A stretch of DNA of 20,000 nucleotides. Source: Priapulus caudatus (taxonomy: Eukaryota > Priapulida > Priapulimorpha > Priapulimorphida > Priapulidae). The stretch covers positions 49,660 to 69,659 of the forward strand of contig NW_014577876.1 in NCBI RefSeq assembly GCF_000485595.1, in the 5' to 3' direction. This document shows positions 8,695 through 19,454 of this stretch, piece after piece (position 1 is the first letter of the stretch; each line of letters opens with the position of its first letter). A program made the position numbers and the translations under genes. A model generated the notes under the pieces. It was not told the origin of the DNA. It worked only from the letters and a program-made list of their open reading frames with translations, and did not search any database.

Positions 8695-8855
8695 CTATCT
8701 AAATAATTAATTAATTAACTAAATAAATAAATAAATAAATAAATACATATATATATATATTATGTGTGCGTGAGTGTATATATGGATATATTATATATAT
8801 ATATATATACTATATATATATATACTATATAATATATATATTATAATGCAGATTG
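8695..8855. repeat. AT-rich simple sequence: (AATT)n, (AAAT)n, (AT)n
   Basis: Runs of TTAA, then AAAT, then nearly pure AT with small palindromic variants such as ATATACTATATATAT. Confidence 0.9.
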
Positions 8856-9360
8856 GCACTCCCGCCCCGTCTGTAATCAGCGTGGTCATATAACTGTTAT
8901 CATGCATGCTTGCACAGACTGTGCCTCGCGCCATTCTGTAACAGCACACACCTCTTCATTCGCACACCTGCCGTTCCTACGCTCACACACTCACTGTACA
9001 CTCACCTCACTAAACCGGGCATAGGCGCGCGGAAAAGGCGGGATAAAATAGAAATATAAGTAAAATAAAAATGAACATAAGAAGATAAAGAAGAAGAAGA
9101 AAATAATAAATAAAAAATAACACGCCCGGTGATAAAATAAAAAATAGATGAAATGCAATAACACCTGCGCTCACCCCAATCTAATCCGCGTACATCAACG
9201 AATACACGCGTGCACTGGTCGTTTCTGCTCGCCTTGAGCTCGATTTGGACCAGATGCGCAGAGCAGATAAAGACCACATGTATTGGATTCACTCAATTTG
9301 AACCGTCGCGCGTGCGTGCAATGTGCTCTCAGCTTGTGGGGTCAAGAAACGAACCGAAAA
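8856..9360. other. intergenic DNA, no supported feature
   Basis: Mixed composition with an A-rich patch at 9045-9150. The reverse ORF 9002-9292 and forward ORF 9210-9404 show no family resemblance. Confidence 0.45.
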
Positions 9361-9364
9361 GTAG

Positions 9365-9795
9365 AAGGGAGTATTCGGAGTGGAGATTGAGGAAATGCGT
9401 GTGAGAGAGTGGGAGAGAGTAAGCGAGAGAGAGAGAGAGCGCGCGCGCGAGCGAGCGAGAAAGAAAGAGAAAAGAAGAATGAGAGGAGAAGAGACCGAGA
9501 GAGAGAGAGGAGAGAGTAGAAAAGAGATGAGAAAGACGATACGAGAAAGAAGGGGAGAGAGAGCAAGAGAGAAAGAAAGTAGAGAGAAGGAGAGAGAAGA
9601 GAAGACGAGGAAAGATTTTACAACATCCTCGACAGAGAAAGAGGATGAGGAGAAGAGATCCAGAGAGAGAGGAAGAAAGAGGAAAGGAGGTTAGAGATAG
9701 ATAGGTAAGAGAGCAAAGAGGAGAGTAGGTGAAGAGACAAGGGCAGAGAATGAGGGGCTGGAGGAAGGAGGACCAGCGAGCAAGAAGAAGATGAG
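9365..9795. repeat. purine-rich GA tract, about 430 bp
   Basis: Nearly all A and G on the plus strand, based on GAGA and GAAAG units. ORFs on both strands (Glu/Arg-rich forward, Ser/Leu-rich reverse) follow from composition only. Confidence 0.9.
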
Positions 9796-9820
9796 TAAGT
9801 GGTGGCAGTGGACTGCATTC

Positions 9821-9945
9821 GTCACTCTCTCCCCCTTTCTCTTTCTCGCGCTTATTCTCCCCGTGTATATCTCTCCCTGTGTCTATGTCTCCCCCTCGCT
9901 CTCCCCCTCGCTCCCCCTCCCTCCCTGTCACTATTTCTGCCTATA
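9821..9945. repeat. pyrimidine-rich CT tract with a minus-strand G-quadruplex motif
   Basis: The strand bias flips relative to the preceding GA tract. C-runs of 5, 5, 5, 3 and 3 at 9891-9925 with loops of 7, 5, 1 and 1 meet the quadruplex rule on the minus strand, which is the sense strand of the downstream flank of ZDHHC24. Confidence 0.8.
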
Positions 9946-10161
9946 TGGATCTGTGTCATATATCTGTTAGACGCATATTGCGTCGTTCACTGCTGCTGGA
10001 CGGAGTATAGATGAAAATTCCCAAGCTAACGCTTCAACTTCCACCAAGTTCAACGCTAAAACATTGAAAAGCTCGCGAGCTATCTCACCGGATAGGTTCT
10101 CTCCGCCTTCTTGTCAGCTAACGCACGCTCAGGGGTTCTCCTTGCCTTCCCGCTCGCACGC

Positions 10162-11837
10162 TCAGAGGTTCTTCCAGTCTTCTAGTTCATCTATAAGGGG
10201 CTTCGTGCGGAACTGCATACCATCCCCCGGCAGTCTCGAACGGACGCTCGGCCATACCCACGTCAGATACCAGCGCTCCCCGAGTAACTGCCGCACGTTG
10301 TCCGCTGCCGACGTTCCCTCGTACATCGTCACGCCGTGCCGACGTTCGTACGCCGTCTGTCCGCTGCGCACGAGCGCCACCTGGTAGAAGAACAGGTAGG
10401 TGGTGAGGAAGACGAGAACGCAGGCCATCGCCTGTAGCGACATCAGTGTGAACGTGTACAGGTCGAGGTGGCCGACGACGACGGCGATGTGCGGAGCGAC
10501 GAGCGACAGCACGTTGGCGACCGTGGCGCCACCTACCTCCTGCCAGATGTAGCTCCATGAGTAGGTTACTCCGTAGATGGCGCCTGTAAACATACACGGA
10601 GAGTGCGAGATTAGCACGAACAGTCGCATTGTAGCAGAGAGTTACAGTTGTTGTTCGTTGGATTGAATGAATGGATGGATGAATGAATGAATGAATGAAT
10701 GAATGAATGAATGAATGAATGAATGAATGAATGAACGAATAAATTAATAAATGATTAAATGAATGAATAAATGAATGTCTGAATGTCTAAATGAGTGGAT
10801 GAATAAATAAATGAATGAATAAATGAATGAACGAACGAACGAACGAATGAATGAATGAATGATTAAATGAATGAATGAATGAATGAATGAATGAATGAAT
10901 GAATGTCTGAATGTCTAAATGAGTGGATGAATAAATGAATGAGTGAATGAATGAATGAATGAATGAATGAATGAATGAATAATTGATTAATCGATCGATC
11001 TATCGATAAATGAATCCATCCATCGCTCATCACCGATATTGGCACGAAATCGATTATGCGCGCGCGCTCACCGATCCACAGGTACATGACGGCTACGAGG
11101 TAGTAGCGGTGGTTTCTGAAGCCAACGCAGCATCCCGTGAAGACGCAGTGATGGTCTCTCCGCAGCACGCACTCTCCGCAGTGCGCGCAGTGGTAGGAGC
11201 GCGGCGGAGAGTTAAGCTGGCATTCGTGACAGTACTTCCATCCAGACTTCAGTACGGACGGCAGACCGAGGCTGCGTCCCGATGCATCCGTCGTTATCAC
11301 CCAGTACATGTTCGCTGAAAGAAAATACCGGGATATTCATCTATCCACCTGCTCTGCGAACGATACGTGGTTCTAGCCAGTCATTGCCGTGGGAAGACGT
11401 TCTAGATATACGCTGCGTTCTTATAACTGTTACGTATAGATTATATTCAGACATTATTCAAAGAGACGTGGTTATCTCGCTTATATCGAGGCAAAGAGCA
11501 AGATAGTTAGAGTTTTCACATTTGTTACGGCCCGTCATAGCTGAGAATGCGGGGGAAATCGTAGTTGCTGAGGTAGATAGAGGCCAGGCTAACACCTCGA
11601 GGTAAAATATTTCGGCTTACTGACTACAGGTGGCGTAACATGTTCGTTTCTAATGAACAGGACTGCTAAGACCTTGTCGCAAATGTTTCGTGCCTTCAAC
11701 GTACGTTATAGCCACAACAACAACTTGCAACCTTACTAATCGCTTACATGCGCCGTGGGAAGGAATGGTTGATTAATCTCATTAGACAATTCAATTATAC
11801 AACTATTTTCACACGCACGCACGCACGCGCACAAACA

Positions 11838-11916
<79 letters not shown>

Positions 11917-12123
11917 TACAGAACCCTCCTTACCTGCTACGTTCGCCGTGATGAACAGAGTCAATGCCACGTGAAGTCCGACGATTGGTGACGTCATCGA
12001 CGAGTGATAGACGGGCAGCACAACGATGACCTCGAATCCAATCCCGAACGGAATTCCGATCAGCATGAAGATGAAGGACACCTGATCGTACCTGCGTCGT
12101 GGGAAGATGTGACCAGTTGCCAT
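10162..12123 (-). CDS. ZDHHC24: palmitoyltransferase, DHHC family, ZDHHC24 type (3 exons, 284 aa)
   Basis: DHHC enzymes transfer palmitate from palmitoyl-CoA to protein cysteines at Golgi/ER membranes. Exons on the minus strand are 12123-11934, 11314-11072 and 10583-10162 (TGA at 10164-10162). They total 855 nt, giving 284 residues, the length I recall for human ZDHHC24. Both introns are GT-AG and phase 1. The Cys-rich domain runs from C92 to about C126, with CxxC and HCxxC pairs and D117-H-H-C120 as the catalytic motif, then FTGCCVGFRNHRYYL. Four membrane segments fit: about 14-38, 45-68, 133-154 and 187-215. A degenerate TTxE motif (TAYE, 221-224), Asn240 of a PaCCT-like region and the ending WPSVRSRLPGDGMQF also match the ZDHHC24 group. 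The ATG at 12123 is in good context (ACCATGG). It is convergent with the XKR gene. No poly(A) signal is evident nearby. Confidence 0.88.
10584..11071 (-). other. ZDHHC24 intron 2 (488 bp), mostly tetranucleotide repeat
   Basis: The donor on the minus strand is ATCG|GTGAGC (11072/11071). The acceptor is ATGTTTACAG (10584) before GCGCCATC. The join makes a Gly codon and keeps frame. About 320 bp of the intron is (TGAA)n-like sequence. Reading on through the donor stays open for about 70 codons because the repeat lacks stops in that frame. Confidence 0.85.
10663..10980. repeat. (TGAA)n tetranucleotide array with a higher-order duplication
   Basis: Long runs of GAAT units with variants. The variant block GAATGTCTGAATGTCTAAAT then GAGTGGATGAATAAAT occurs at 10773 and again at 10901, a 128-bp offset, showing segmental duplication inside the array. 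Confidence 0.95.
11315..11933 (-). other. ZDHHC24 intron 1 (619 bp)
   Basis: The donor on the minus strand is GCAG|GTAAGG (11934/11933). The acceptor is TTTTCTTTCAG (ending at 11315) before CGAACATG. The join makes a GCG Ala codon (residue 64), phase 1. A (CA)n microsatellite lies just after the donor. Confidence 0.85.
11814..11912. repeat. (CA)n microsatellite in ZDHHC24 intron 1
   Basis: About 75 bp of pure CA (11836-11910), preceded by CACG and GCGC variants. It begins about 23 bp from the exon 1 donor. Confidence 0.95.
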
Positions 12124-12129
12124 GGTGAC
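12116..12129 (-). promoter_or_regulatory. X-box-like (RFX) motif over the ZDHHC24 start codon
   Basis: On the minus strand GTCACCATGGCAAC matches the RFX consensus GTNRCC-N2-RGYAAC at every fixed position. It overlaps the Kozak context and first two codons, so it may be coincidental. A related half-site CATGGCAAC lies at 12301-12309. Confidence 0.25.
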
Positions 12130-12140
12130 GTGAGGAGAGG

Positions 12141-12331
12141 CTGAGTTTGCCGGAAAAACGGACGAGCGTTGGTTCCGCAGCGGAGATCTAATGGCAGACT
12201 CCAGCCAAAGAGCTCGTTAATAAAACGGGGAATGTATTGACGTATTGTCTGCTGACGTGCGCGCGCCTGCGTCTGGTAGCTTGGTATTGAACGCTGCGCC
12301 CATGGCAACGTTAGCTGAATAGCTGACTCAC
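12141..12331 (-). other. candidate 5'UTR intron of ZDHHC24
   Basis: On the minus strand a strong donor GCAG|GTGAGT lies at 12332/12331, and a pyrimidine-containing acceptor ending CTCAG lies at 12141, 17 bp before the ATG. This would give a 191-bp leader intron. Not proven; the leader may be unspliced. Confidence 0.3.
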
Positions 12332-12340
12332 CTGCAAGCG

Positions 12341-12348
12341 TGACGTCA
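12341..12348. promoter_or_regulatory. CRE palindrome TGACGTCA upstream of ZDHHC24
   Basis: A perfect CREB/ATF octamer (within GTGACGTCAC) about 220 bp upstream of the start codon, directly next to the candidate leader exon. No TATA box is seen nearby. Confidence 0.35.
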
Positions 12349-12399
12349 CTAACGGAAAATGGTTTACTCCCGCAATCTCTTATTAGAACACTACGGTTA

Positions 12400-14440
12400 T
12401 AATCCTGTTTGAATGTTGAAAGTTACCTTGAATATAGGGAAAAATCCTGTGATGAGTATTTAATTCTTGATTTCTGTAAATATATTATGTTGAACTGTGC
12501 ATTCAAGCTGTCGAGTCTCATTGCGTGAGACAAAGAGACGGATGAATACTGCTCTGCTTTTGCCTGCAGGCTGCATCAGAGCGCCATCTGTGAGCGTAAA
12601 TGTCATCATCTGTGACTATAGGTGTTGAACAACAGTAGAGGGCGTCTATAGGCTGCAGGCCTGAATAAGCATCGAACAGACAACTTAATTAAAAATACGC
12701 CACGACTGTTAATGCGCCTTACAAACAATACACTTTTATCATGCTTAAATAAACTACAGATCGTGCTCTATGCCTCCGCTCGAAATTTTGCCATGCTCTA
12801 TGATGCGAAATTTTACAGAAGTAGTTTCGGTATCCCGTTTCATACACAAAAATGGCCGACCGGCGACCATGGCTACGCCACTACGCACACAACACGAATA
12901 ATTTTACTTCTAATGCTTTCTAGACGCACGAGGATCTACCTTGGTGCATAATTGCAAATTATGGCATCTAGTGCCGAATTTCGGCGAAAAATATGCTAAA
13001 AAGGCCTTTTCTAGAAAATCGAAATATGTGCAACTAATGCGGTGTAACAATTGCGATGCCTTACTTGTTGCCTTATCACCTCCTATAGATTGGTTTACGT
13101 GGTATTACACATTGATAATGGATAGCAACTCCATTTCAATCTGTAACTCAAAAAGCCGGTCCAGGCCTTTATAATGAACATGGGATTACGCTCAGAAATG
13201 CATTTTTTTCGGGCGTCCTATACATTGTGCATCTTATAATTTTTTACAGTTGGTGCGTACTGATAGACATTTACATTACCAAAGCTAGTATCGGCCATAT
13301 CTTCTCTATAATAAGAGTTCTATACGAGAAAACGATCATTTCGTCAGATACTGAGCATGCGACAAAACCAGAACTTTTCAGGCCTATAGCCAAAACGCCA
13401 GCAAACTAACATTTACGATAGTCACCATTCCGCTGTAGCAGGGCATCTGTTCGTGTATGCCATATCTGCCGGGGACAGCACTATGCTTATAGCCTATAAT
13501 ATCTGCATAGCAATTAATTATACGTGTATAATAGACAGCGGGTATATTCTCGACTTACTTCCTTCTTCTTATACGTTTTTAATGCGAGAATCTGGCCTTG
13601 CGATGGCGACGCGCGGTTCGTTCGAAATTCTATGATTACAGAATAAACAGTTTTCCGGATATCCTAGCAATTGCGGGTGGTATAATCAGGGGTCAATAAT
13701 GACATACTTATTTGTTAGTAATTATTATAATGGGTTAATTTTTCATGGATCAGTTCTCGGTATCGGCCATTCAACATACGTTACCCCTCTCTCTACTTTA
13801 CAACTAGAAAACTACCATTTCTATCTTTTAAGTAACTGGACATGCGCGACCTTATTTTAACCCAATCATAATTCTGCCTGCCTACACTAGACTCTTCAGG
13901 AGAGTTGTCTGTAAAGAAAATTTTATTTCGTTGCAGGTCACCCTCACCCTTTCCCGCCCAAAGATTAATGCCCCCCCATACAGAGGCTATATTGATATTA
14001 TATATATTATATATTATATTATATTGCCTAATAAGGCCTGCGGATAGGTTTATGGCAGTTATTATAAAGTGCTGAATAAAACAGTTGAGTACTAATAACC
14101 TTATCTTAATTAAAACATGTGTTTAATTTATCCGTTCACTTAGTTCTCAATCATTCATCATTCGTTCAATTTTGGATGGATTGTATGAATTCAATGGATT
14201 ATTTTCGTAGACAAGATCCTGCGAAACCATATTTATATATTTTGGGCATAATAAACTTTCTAATTGTTGTAATTGACTTCCGCAGTATATTATACACAGC
14301 GCGTTCACACAACTCTCTTCAAAATAACAAAAGGCCGAGATCAACAATTCTTGGCCTATATATAGCGTATGTCACTCTTGCCGTTTTTCCGTGCCGTTAT
14401 TGCCACGTAAACAAGTAAATGTGCTGCGAACACTCTAGGC
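12400..14440. other. intergenic AT-rich DNA, no supported gene
   Basis: Only short ORFs (60-99 codons) without family resemblance. Minor structures are seen: GTCTCA...TGAGAC at about 12513-12529, repeated GGCTGCAGGCC-type strings near 12568-12662, and AT-only sequence at about 13992-14025. The even texture may be old, decayed repeat DNA, but I cannot assign a family. Confidence 0.45.
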
Positions 14441-15270
14441 TGTCATTGTGAGTTGCGTAAGATTTTGCTGATGGAACCAAGGGGGAGAGGGGGAAGAGGG
14501 GGGAAATCAGGAATAAATGCGGGCGGTAAACCACTGAGGCAATCAAAAACGCCCCGTAAGAACGAAACCCACCCACGGGTCGGAGAATACAGCGTCAGTC
14601 GTGCCTTGCACAGAAGACGATAGCGGGCGCAGAGGGGAACGAGTTAAGAAGTTTTAGGGAAGGGCCAGACAGTGAGGGTGTGAGGTCTCGTATGTGTTTA
14701 AGCGGGGCGTATTGTTACTTTACTATGTGCACTGTGGTGGACACCACGTCGTTTTTCCGTGAACATGAACTTATGTAAGGAATTTCTTGGTGCTAGTCAC
14801 TAGCATCTTAACAACCCCGCCCCCCCAGCGAGGTACTTGCCTCCTTCAGCAAAACATATGCTTCCCCTCCCCCCCGTCCGCAATAATTTACGCACCCTCT
14901 TTCGGTACACGCAATGGGGCCACATAGATACCCCGCCGCCCCCATTGTGCCCGCCAAACACCTCGGGTCACCAGCTGAATTGGTCAGTTGCCCTAATTAT
15001 TAAGATAAGCGATAGGCCGATTGCGTAATCATCTGGCCTCTGTGTCATTCACCAGTGCGACAAAGGGTTGCAGTGGGCAGCGGCAATCAAAACACGGCAG
15101 CTTTTTCGCGCGGGTAAGGCTGAGGCCATCATTGCGGACAGTCGGGCTGCACCACTGTCCAATACCCGCTACGGCAAGCGCTAGCTCGCGTGGAGCAAAG
15201 ACGGACATCATCGGTGTAAGAAAAGACGGACTATCATCGCCACTACAGGTACCGTCAATCTAGCCCTCCT
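14441..15270. other. intergenic DNA with G- and C-run clusters, no supported gene
   Basis: There are three G-runs (5, 5, 6) at about 14480-14505 and C-run clusters at 14815-14827, 14865-14876 and 14930-14954. ORFs at 15021-15263 (+) and 15029-15211 (-) overlap in a GC-richer patch and match nothing I recognise. Confidence 0.4.
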
Positions 15271-15275
15271 TATCA

Positions 15276-15287
15276 GAGAGCGAGAGA

Positions 15288-15322
<35 letters not shown>

Positions 15323-15342
15323 GAGAGAGAGTGAGGAAAAGA
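15276..15342. repeat. (AG)n microsatellite
   Basis: About 65 bp of GAGA repeats with few interruptions. Confidence 0.95.
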
Positions 15343-15950
15343 GCAGGAGTGTGTCGGCCGGCGCGTAATGACTAGCATTTAATTATGACGCACTCAGTAA
15401 TGTTGAGTACAGAGCGGCTTACGTGAACGACAACGTTACCGAGCTGGGCGTGACAAGATTACGCGCATAGCAAACAACGTGTGCTGTCTCTATCTGGCGG
15501 TCGACTGATTGCGAAGATACGTAATATATGTTCATTCGTGACATTAGTCGTGCACAGTTTATAATAAATTGTCATTAATTTTATGTCTAATTTTTCGATG
15601 ATAATTTTAGCATTTCCATTTCAGTAAAGACAGCGCCATGCTAATTAACTATGTACTATTGCATATAGACGCGTGCACGCTCATTACGTTTAATAATTTT
15701 TAATTGCTTTCATGTACGGTGATTTTAATATTGCATTATAATATTAAGTCAATTAATCCTATTCTCATATATAGGAATAATTATCATTTCTCGAGTTATT
15801 CGTCTCCCTTTTGAATTCTTCTTGGCTATTTGCGTTTGTTAGTTCACAGAAACGTGCCGAGTACAGCTAAACGGTGATGAACATGAAAAATAACATAGAG
15901 CGACCACTAAAAGTTTCACGCGCGATGAAACACACGAACGCTACTTCCCC
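15343..15950. other. intergenic DNA, no supported feature
   Basis: AT-leaning unique-looking sequence without ORFs of note, RNA genes or recognisable repeats. Confidence 0.5.
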
Positions 15951-15954
15951 ACGC

Positions 15955-15958
15955 ACTA

Positions 15959-15989
<31 letters not shown>

Positions 15990-16845
15990 CAACACCACAC
16001 ACACACACACACACACACACAATACACACACACAGTAACACACACACCACACACCAGGCGCGCTGCACGCATCACACACTCACCACGCACGCACGCCACG
16101 CATCCACAACACACACACACACACACACATCACACACGACACCACCGTCACGCACGCACGCATCACACGACACACACACACACACACACACACACACCAC
16201 CACGGCGCGCGCGCACGCATGCACACACACACATCACAACACACACGTTACACGCACACGTACCACACGTACACACACGATTACGCGCACGCACCACCAC
16301 TCACCCAGCACACGCCGCACACACACACACACACACACACAACCACACACATAATACACTACACCACACACACACATATACACAACACACACACACACAC
16401 ACACACACAACATCACACACACACCCATACACATCGAACGCACGCCCTCACGGCACTCACAACCTACAACATCACACACACACACACACCACACAACATC
16501 ACACACACACGTCTGCGCGCTTCGCGCGCGCGCACACACACACACAGGGCGCTCGCGCACGCACGCAACACTCAACCACGGCACGCACGCACACAACACA
16601 CACCACACGCACGCACACACACACAAAGACGCACGCACGCACCCAACACACATCACACGCGCGCGCGCGCACGCATGCACACACACATCACACCACACAC
16701 ACACACATCACACAGCACACAGCCACACGTACACACACACGTACACACATCGTCACAACCACGCGCGCCCGCACGCCACACCCACTCACCCACACACGAT
16801 CACACACACACACACACAGCACACACACACAACACACACACGCCT

Positions 16846-16888
<43 letters not shown>

Positions 16889-16949
16889 ACACACCACACA
16901 CACACACACACACCACACCGCGCCGCAACGCCACACACACACACATAAC

Positions 16950-16980
<31 letters not shown>

Positions 16981-16988
16981 CATACATA

Positions 16989-17023
<35 letters not shown>

Positions 17024-17340
17024 CACATTACACCATCCACAATCCCCACACACACACAACACACACACACACACACAACACACACACACACCCACACACA
17101 CACACACACACCACACACACACACACACAACACACACACACACACACCACAGCACACCACACACAAATCATACGTACAAACCACACACACCACACACAGC
17201 ACATACACACACACACTACACACACCACACACACACACAGCACACAACCAACAACAACTATACCAAACACACACACACACACACTACACACACACACACA
17301 CACACACCACACACCACAACACATAACAACACACGCGCGC
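15955..17340. repeat. CA-rich array, about 1.4 kb
   Basis: Continuous CA dinucleotide-based DNA with CAC, ACG and CGCG variants, and A and C single-base slips that break the phase. The 382-codon forward ORF (16219-17367, His/Thr) and several Cys/Val reverse ORFs are artefacts of the repeat. CGCGCG patches (for example 16208-16214 and 16660-16670) make it strongly Z-DNA-prone. Confidence 0.97.
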
Positions 17341-17850
17341 ACATACACTAATGAACAGTCCATATAAACGACGTATGTACGGAAAAGCGGGTTTATTACT
17401 TCTCTCCTACACATTATTTCCATCCGCCTGCAGTCAGCGGGAATCGGTAAACAACAACAAAAACAAGAACAACAACAGCTAACACTTTCTCCGCAGTTTC
17501 CATATATGGCCAGCGGGTCCGTATATTTTAGGGCTTAGCAGCGCAACGTTAACTAACCGGCGTCGGTTTCTGATAGCCGAGGAAAGTGCGCCTCCGCCCT
17601 GCCCCAACCATAGACGTTCGCCGTAACAGCTCGTCTGCATAAACATGGCGGTTCCTGCGCCACTGCGCGACAGTCTAAGTGTCACCGCTCCCGCGCGTCG
17701 CCACGTGATGTCACATTTGTCACGCGCGTCTTTGGTAACCCAACCTCCGTCTTTTGTAAGTCCGATATCAAACACGGCGTATGCGAGTCTGCAGCACATA
17801 TGTGGAGGAAGAAAAGCCCGCATGAGCAGAGAGTTATGTAGTAAGTCATG
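17341..17850. other. unique island between two simple-repeat arrays; no confirmed gene
   Basis: A 500-bp non-repetitive island with CpG-rich sequence at 17640-17720. It has a 114-codon reverse ORF (17479-17823) and a forward ORF from a good-context ATG at 17645. That forward ORF meets a GTAAGT donor-like site at 17757. Neither product is recognised. It could hold a first exon or promoter, but evidence is thin. Confidence 0.3.
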
Positions 17851-17854
17851 TAAC

Positions 17855-18408
17855 GTAGTAGTGTAGTAGTTAGTGTAGCAGTAATAGTAGTAGTAGTAGT
17901 CGAGTAGTAGTAAGTAGTAGTAGTAGCAGCAGTAGTAGCTAGTACGTAGTATAGTAGTTAGTAGCAGTCAGTAGTAGTAGTAGCGAGTAGTCAGTAGTAA
18001 GTAGTAGTTAGTAGTAGTGTAGTAGCAGTAGGTAGATTAGTCTAAGTAGTTAGTAGTATAGTAGTAGTAGCAGTAGCAGTATTTTTTTTTTTTTTTTTTT
18101 TTTCTTTCTTTTTTTTTTTTGTAAGTAGTAGTAGTAGTATGTAGTCAGTAGTAGGCAGGTAGTAGTAGATATAGTAGTAGTAGTAGTAGTAGCTAGTATT
18201 AGCAGTAGTAGAGTAGTAGTAGTAGCAGCAGTAGTAAGTAGTATAGTAAGTAGTAGTAGTTAGTAGTAGTAGTAGTAGTTAGGTGTAGTAGTAGTAGTAG
18301 TAGTAGCTAGTAGTACGTAGTCAGTAGTAGTAGTAGTAGTTATAGTAGTAGTAGTAGTAGTAGTTAGTAGTAGTAGGCTAGTAGTAGTTAGTAGTAGTAT
18401 GTAGTAGT

Positions 18409-18440
<32 letters not shown>

Positions 18441-18650
18441 TTAATTTAGTAGTAGTTGTAGTCAGATAGTCAGTAGTAGTAGTAGTAGTAGTATAGTAGT
18501 CAGTAGTAGTGTTAGTTGTTAGTAGTAGCTGTATGTAGTAGTATAGTAAGTTAGTATAGATAGTAGTAGTAGTAGTTAGTAGTAGTCTACGTAGCAGGTA
18601 GTAGTAGTTAGTATCAATAGTAGTAGTAGTAGTAGTAGTAGTAGTATACA
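17855..18650. repeat. (TAG)n-derived array, about 0.8 kb
   Basis: Trinucleotide AGT/TAG repeats with very frequent one-base phase slips and CAG variants. It is interrupted at 18082-18120 by a nearly pure T run with two C bases. Confidence 0.97.
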
Positions 18651-18881
18651 GATGCGACAGAGTTATAGCCGAGAAATATAGCGAATGTAACTGCCCACAC
18701 CTTTTTTATGCACATACGGCGTAATGTTTTCATATATGTTAATCTTGTTATAAAAATGCTATTATATTGTTCCCAGCATCGCATCTTAGTATAGATGATT
18801 AATTATAATAGATATAATATTCGATATAATATATATATAATTAGTAATAGATGATTACGTACTAGTTTAGATGATTTTATT

Positions 18882-18916
18882 AATTAGTAGATAATATTCT
18901 CTATTATCTACTTCTG
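18882..18916. mobile_element. decayed terminus-to-terminus copy of the hAT-like family
   Basis: AGTAGATAATA (18886-18896), a 5-nt spacer and TATTATCTACTTCTG (18902-18916) form a perfect 11-bp palindrome, matching the left and right termini of the 1136-1496 element. The outermost four bases of the left end are degenerate, and no 8-bp duplication is visible. It abuts the TATATG array. Confidence 0.45.
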
Positions 18917-18967
<51 letters not shown>

Positions 18968-19140
18968 GTATATGTATATGTATATGTATTATGTATATGT
19001 ACTATGTATATGTATATGTATATGTATCATGTATATTGCTTATAGGTATATGTATGATGTATATGCTTATTCGTATATGTATATGTTCATTATATATATA
19101 TATATTATATTATTACATACGTTATATATATGATGTGTGT
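18917..19140. repeat. (TATATG)n and (AT)n array
   Basis: A GTATAT hexamer repeat with ATC and GCTT variants, then pure AT. It starts exactly at the outer edge of the hAT-like terminus. Confidence 0.93.
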
Positions 19141-19280
19141 GGGCCCGGTAGTGTGTGTTGTGTGTGGCGCTTGTGTGTGTGTGGTGTGTATATGTGTATG
19201 TGTCATGCTATCGTGTGTGGTTCTTGTGTGTATATGTGTATGCGTATGTACGTGTGTGTGTGTGTGTGTGTGTGTATGTC
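19135..19280. repeat. (TG)n-rich array
   Basis: TG and TATG repeats with GGGC and CGC interruptions. The purest part is 19252-19276. Confidence 0.9.
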
Positions 19281-19454
19281 TCACAGTATATATATGAGGA
19301 CGACGCGTCCAGCCACAGGAACTTTTTTTTATAGTGACACGTGATAATTATTAGAAACTAATTAAGGTTCTATGGCTACTGTTTAGCGGAGGGAGGGGGT
19401 GTTAATATGGGCAAGCTATTCACGAAGGTTAGAAACTTAATTACGATGTTCTTA

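Noticed and set aside
9329-9931. 200-codon Ser/Leu-rich reverse ORF and the Glu/Arg forward ORF
   Set aside because: Composition artefact of the GA/CT tracts.
12816-12824. CAGAAGTAG, matching the first nine bases of the MITE terminus
   Set aside because: The match stops after nine bases and there is no right end; chance.
13691-13705. CAGGGGTCAATAATG, resembling a hAT-type left end
   Set aside because: No inverted partner or flanking 8-bp repeat found downstream.
15021-15263. Overlapping forward (80 aa) and reverse (60 aa) ORFs in a GC-richer patch
   Set aside because: Neither resembles a known protein, and there is no supporting splice or start context.
16219-17367. 382-codon His/Thr-rich forward ORF
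   Set aside because: CA repeats contain no stop codons in these frames; the sequence is pure simple repeat.
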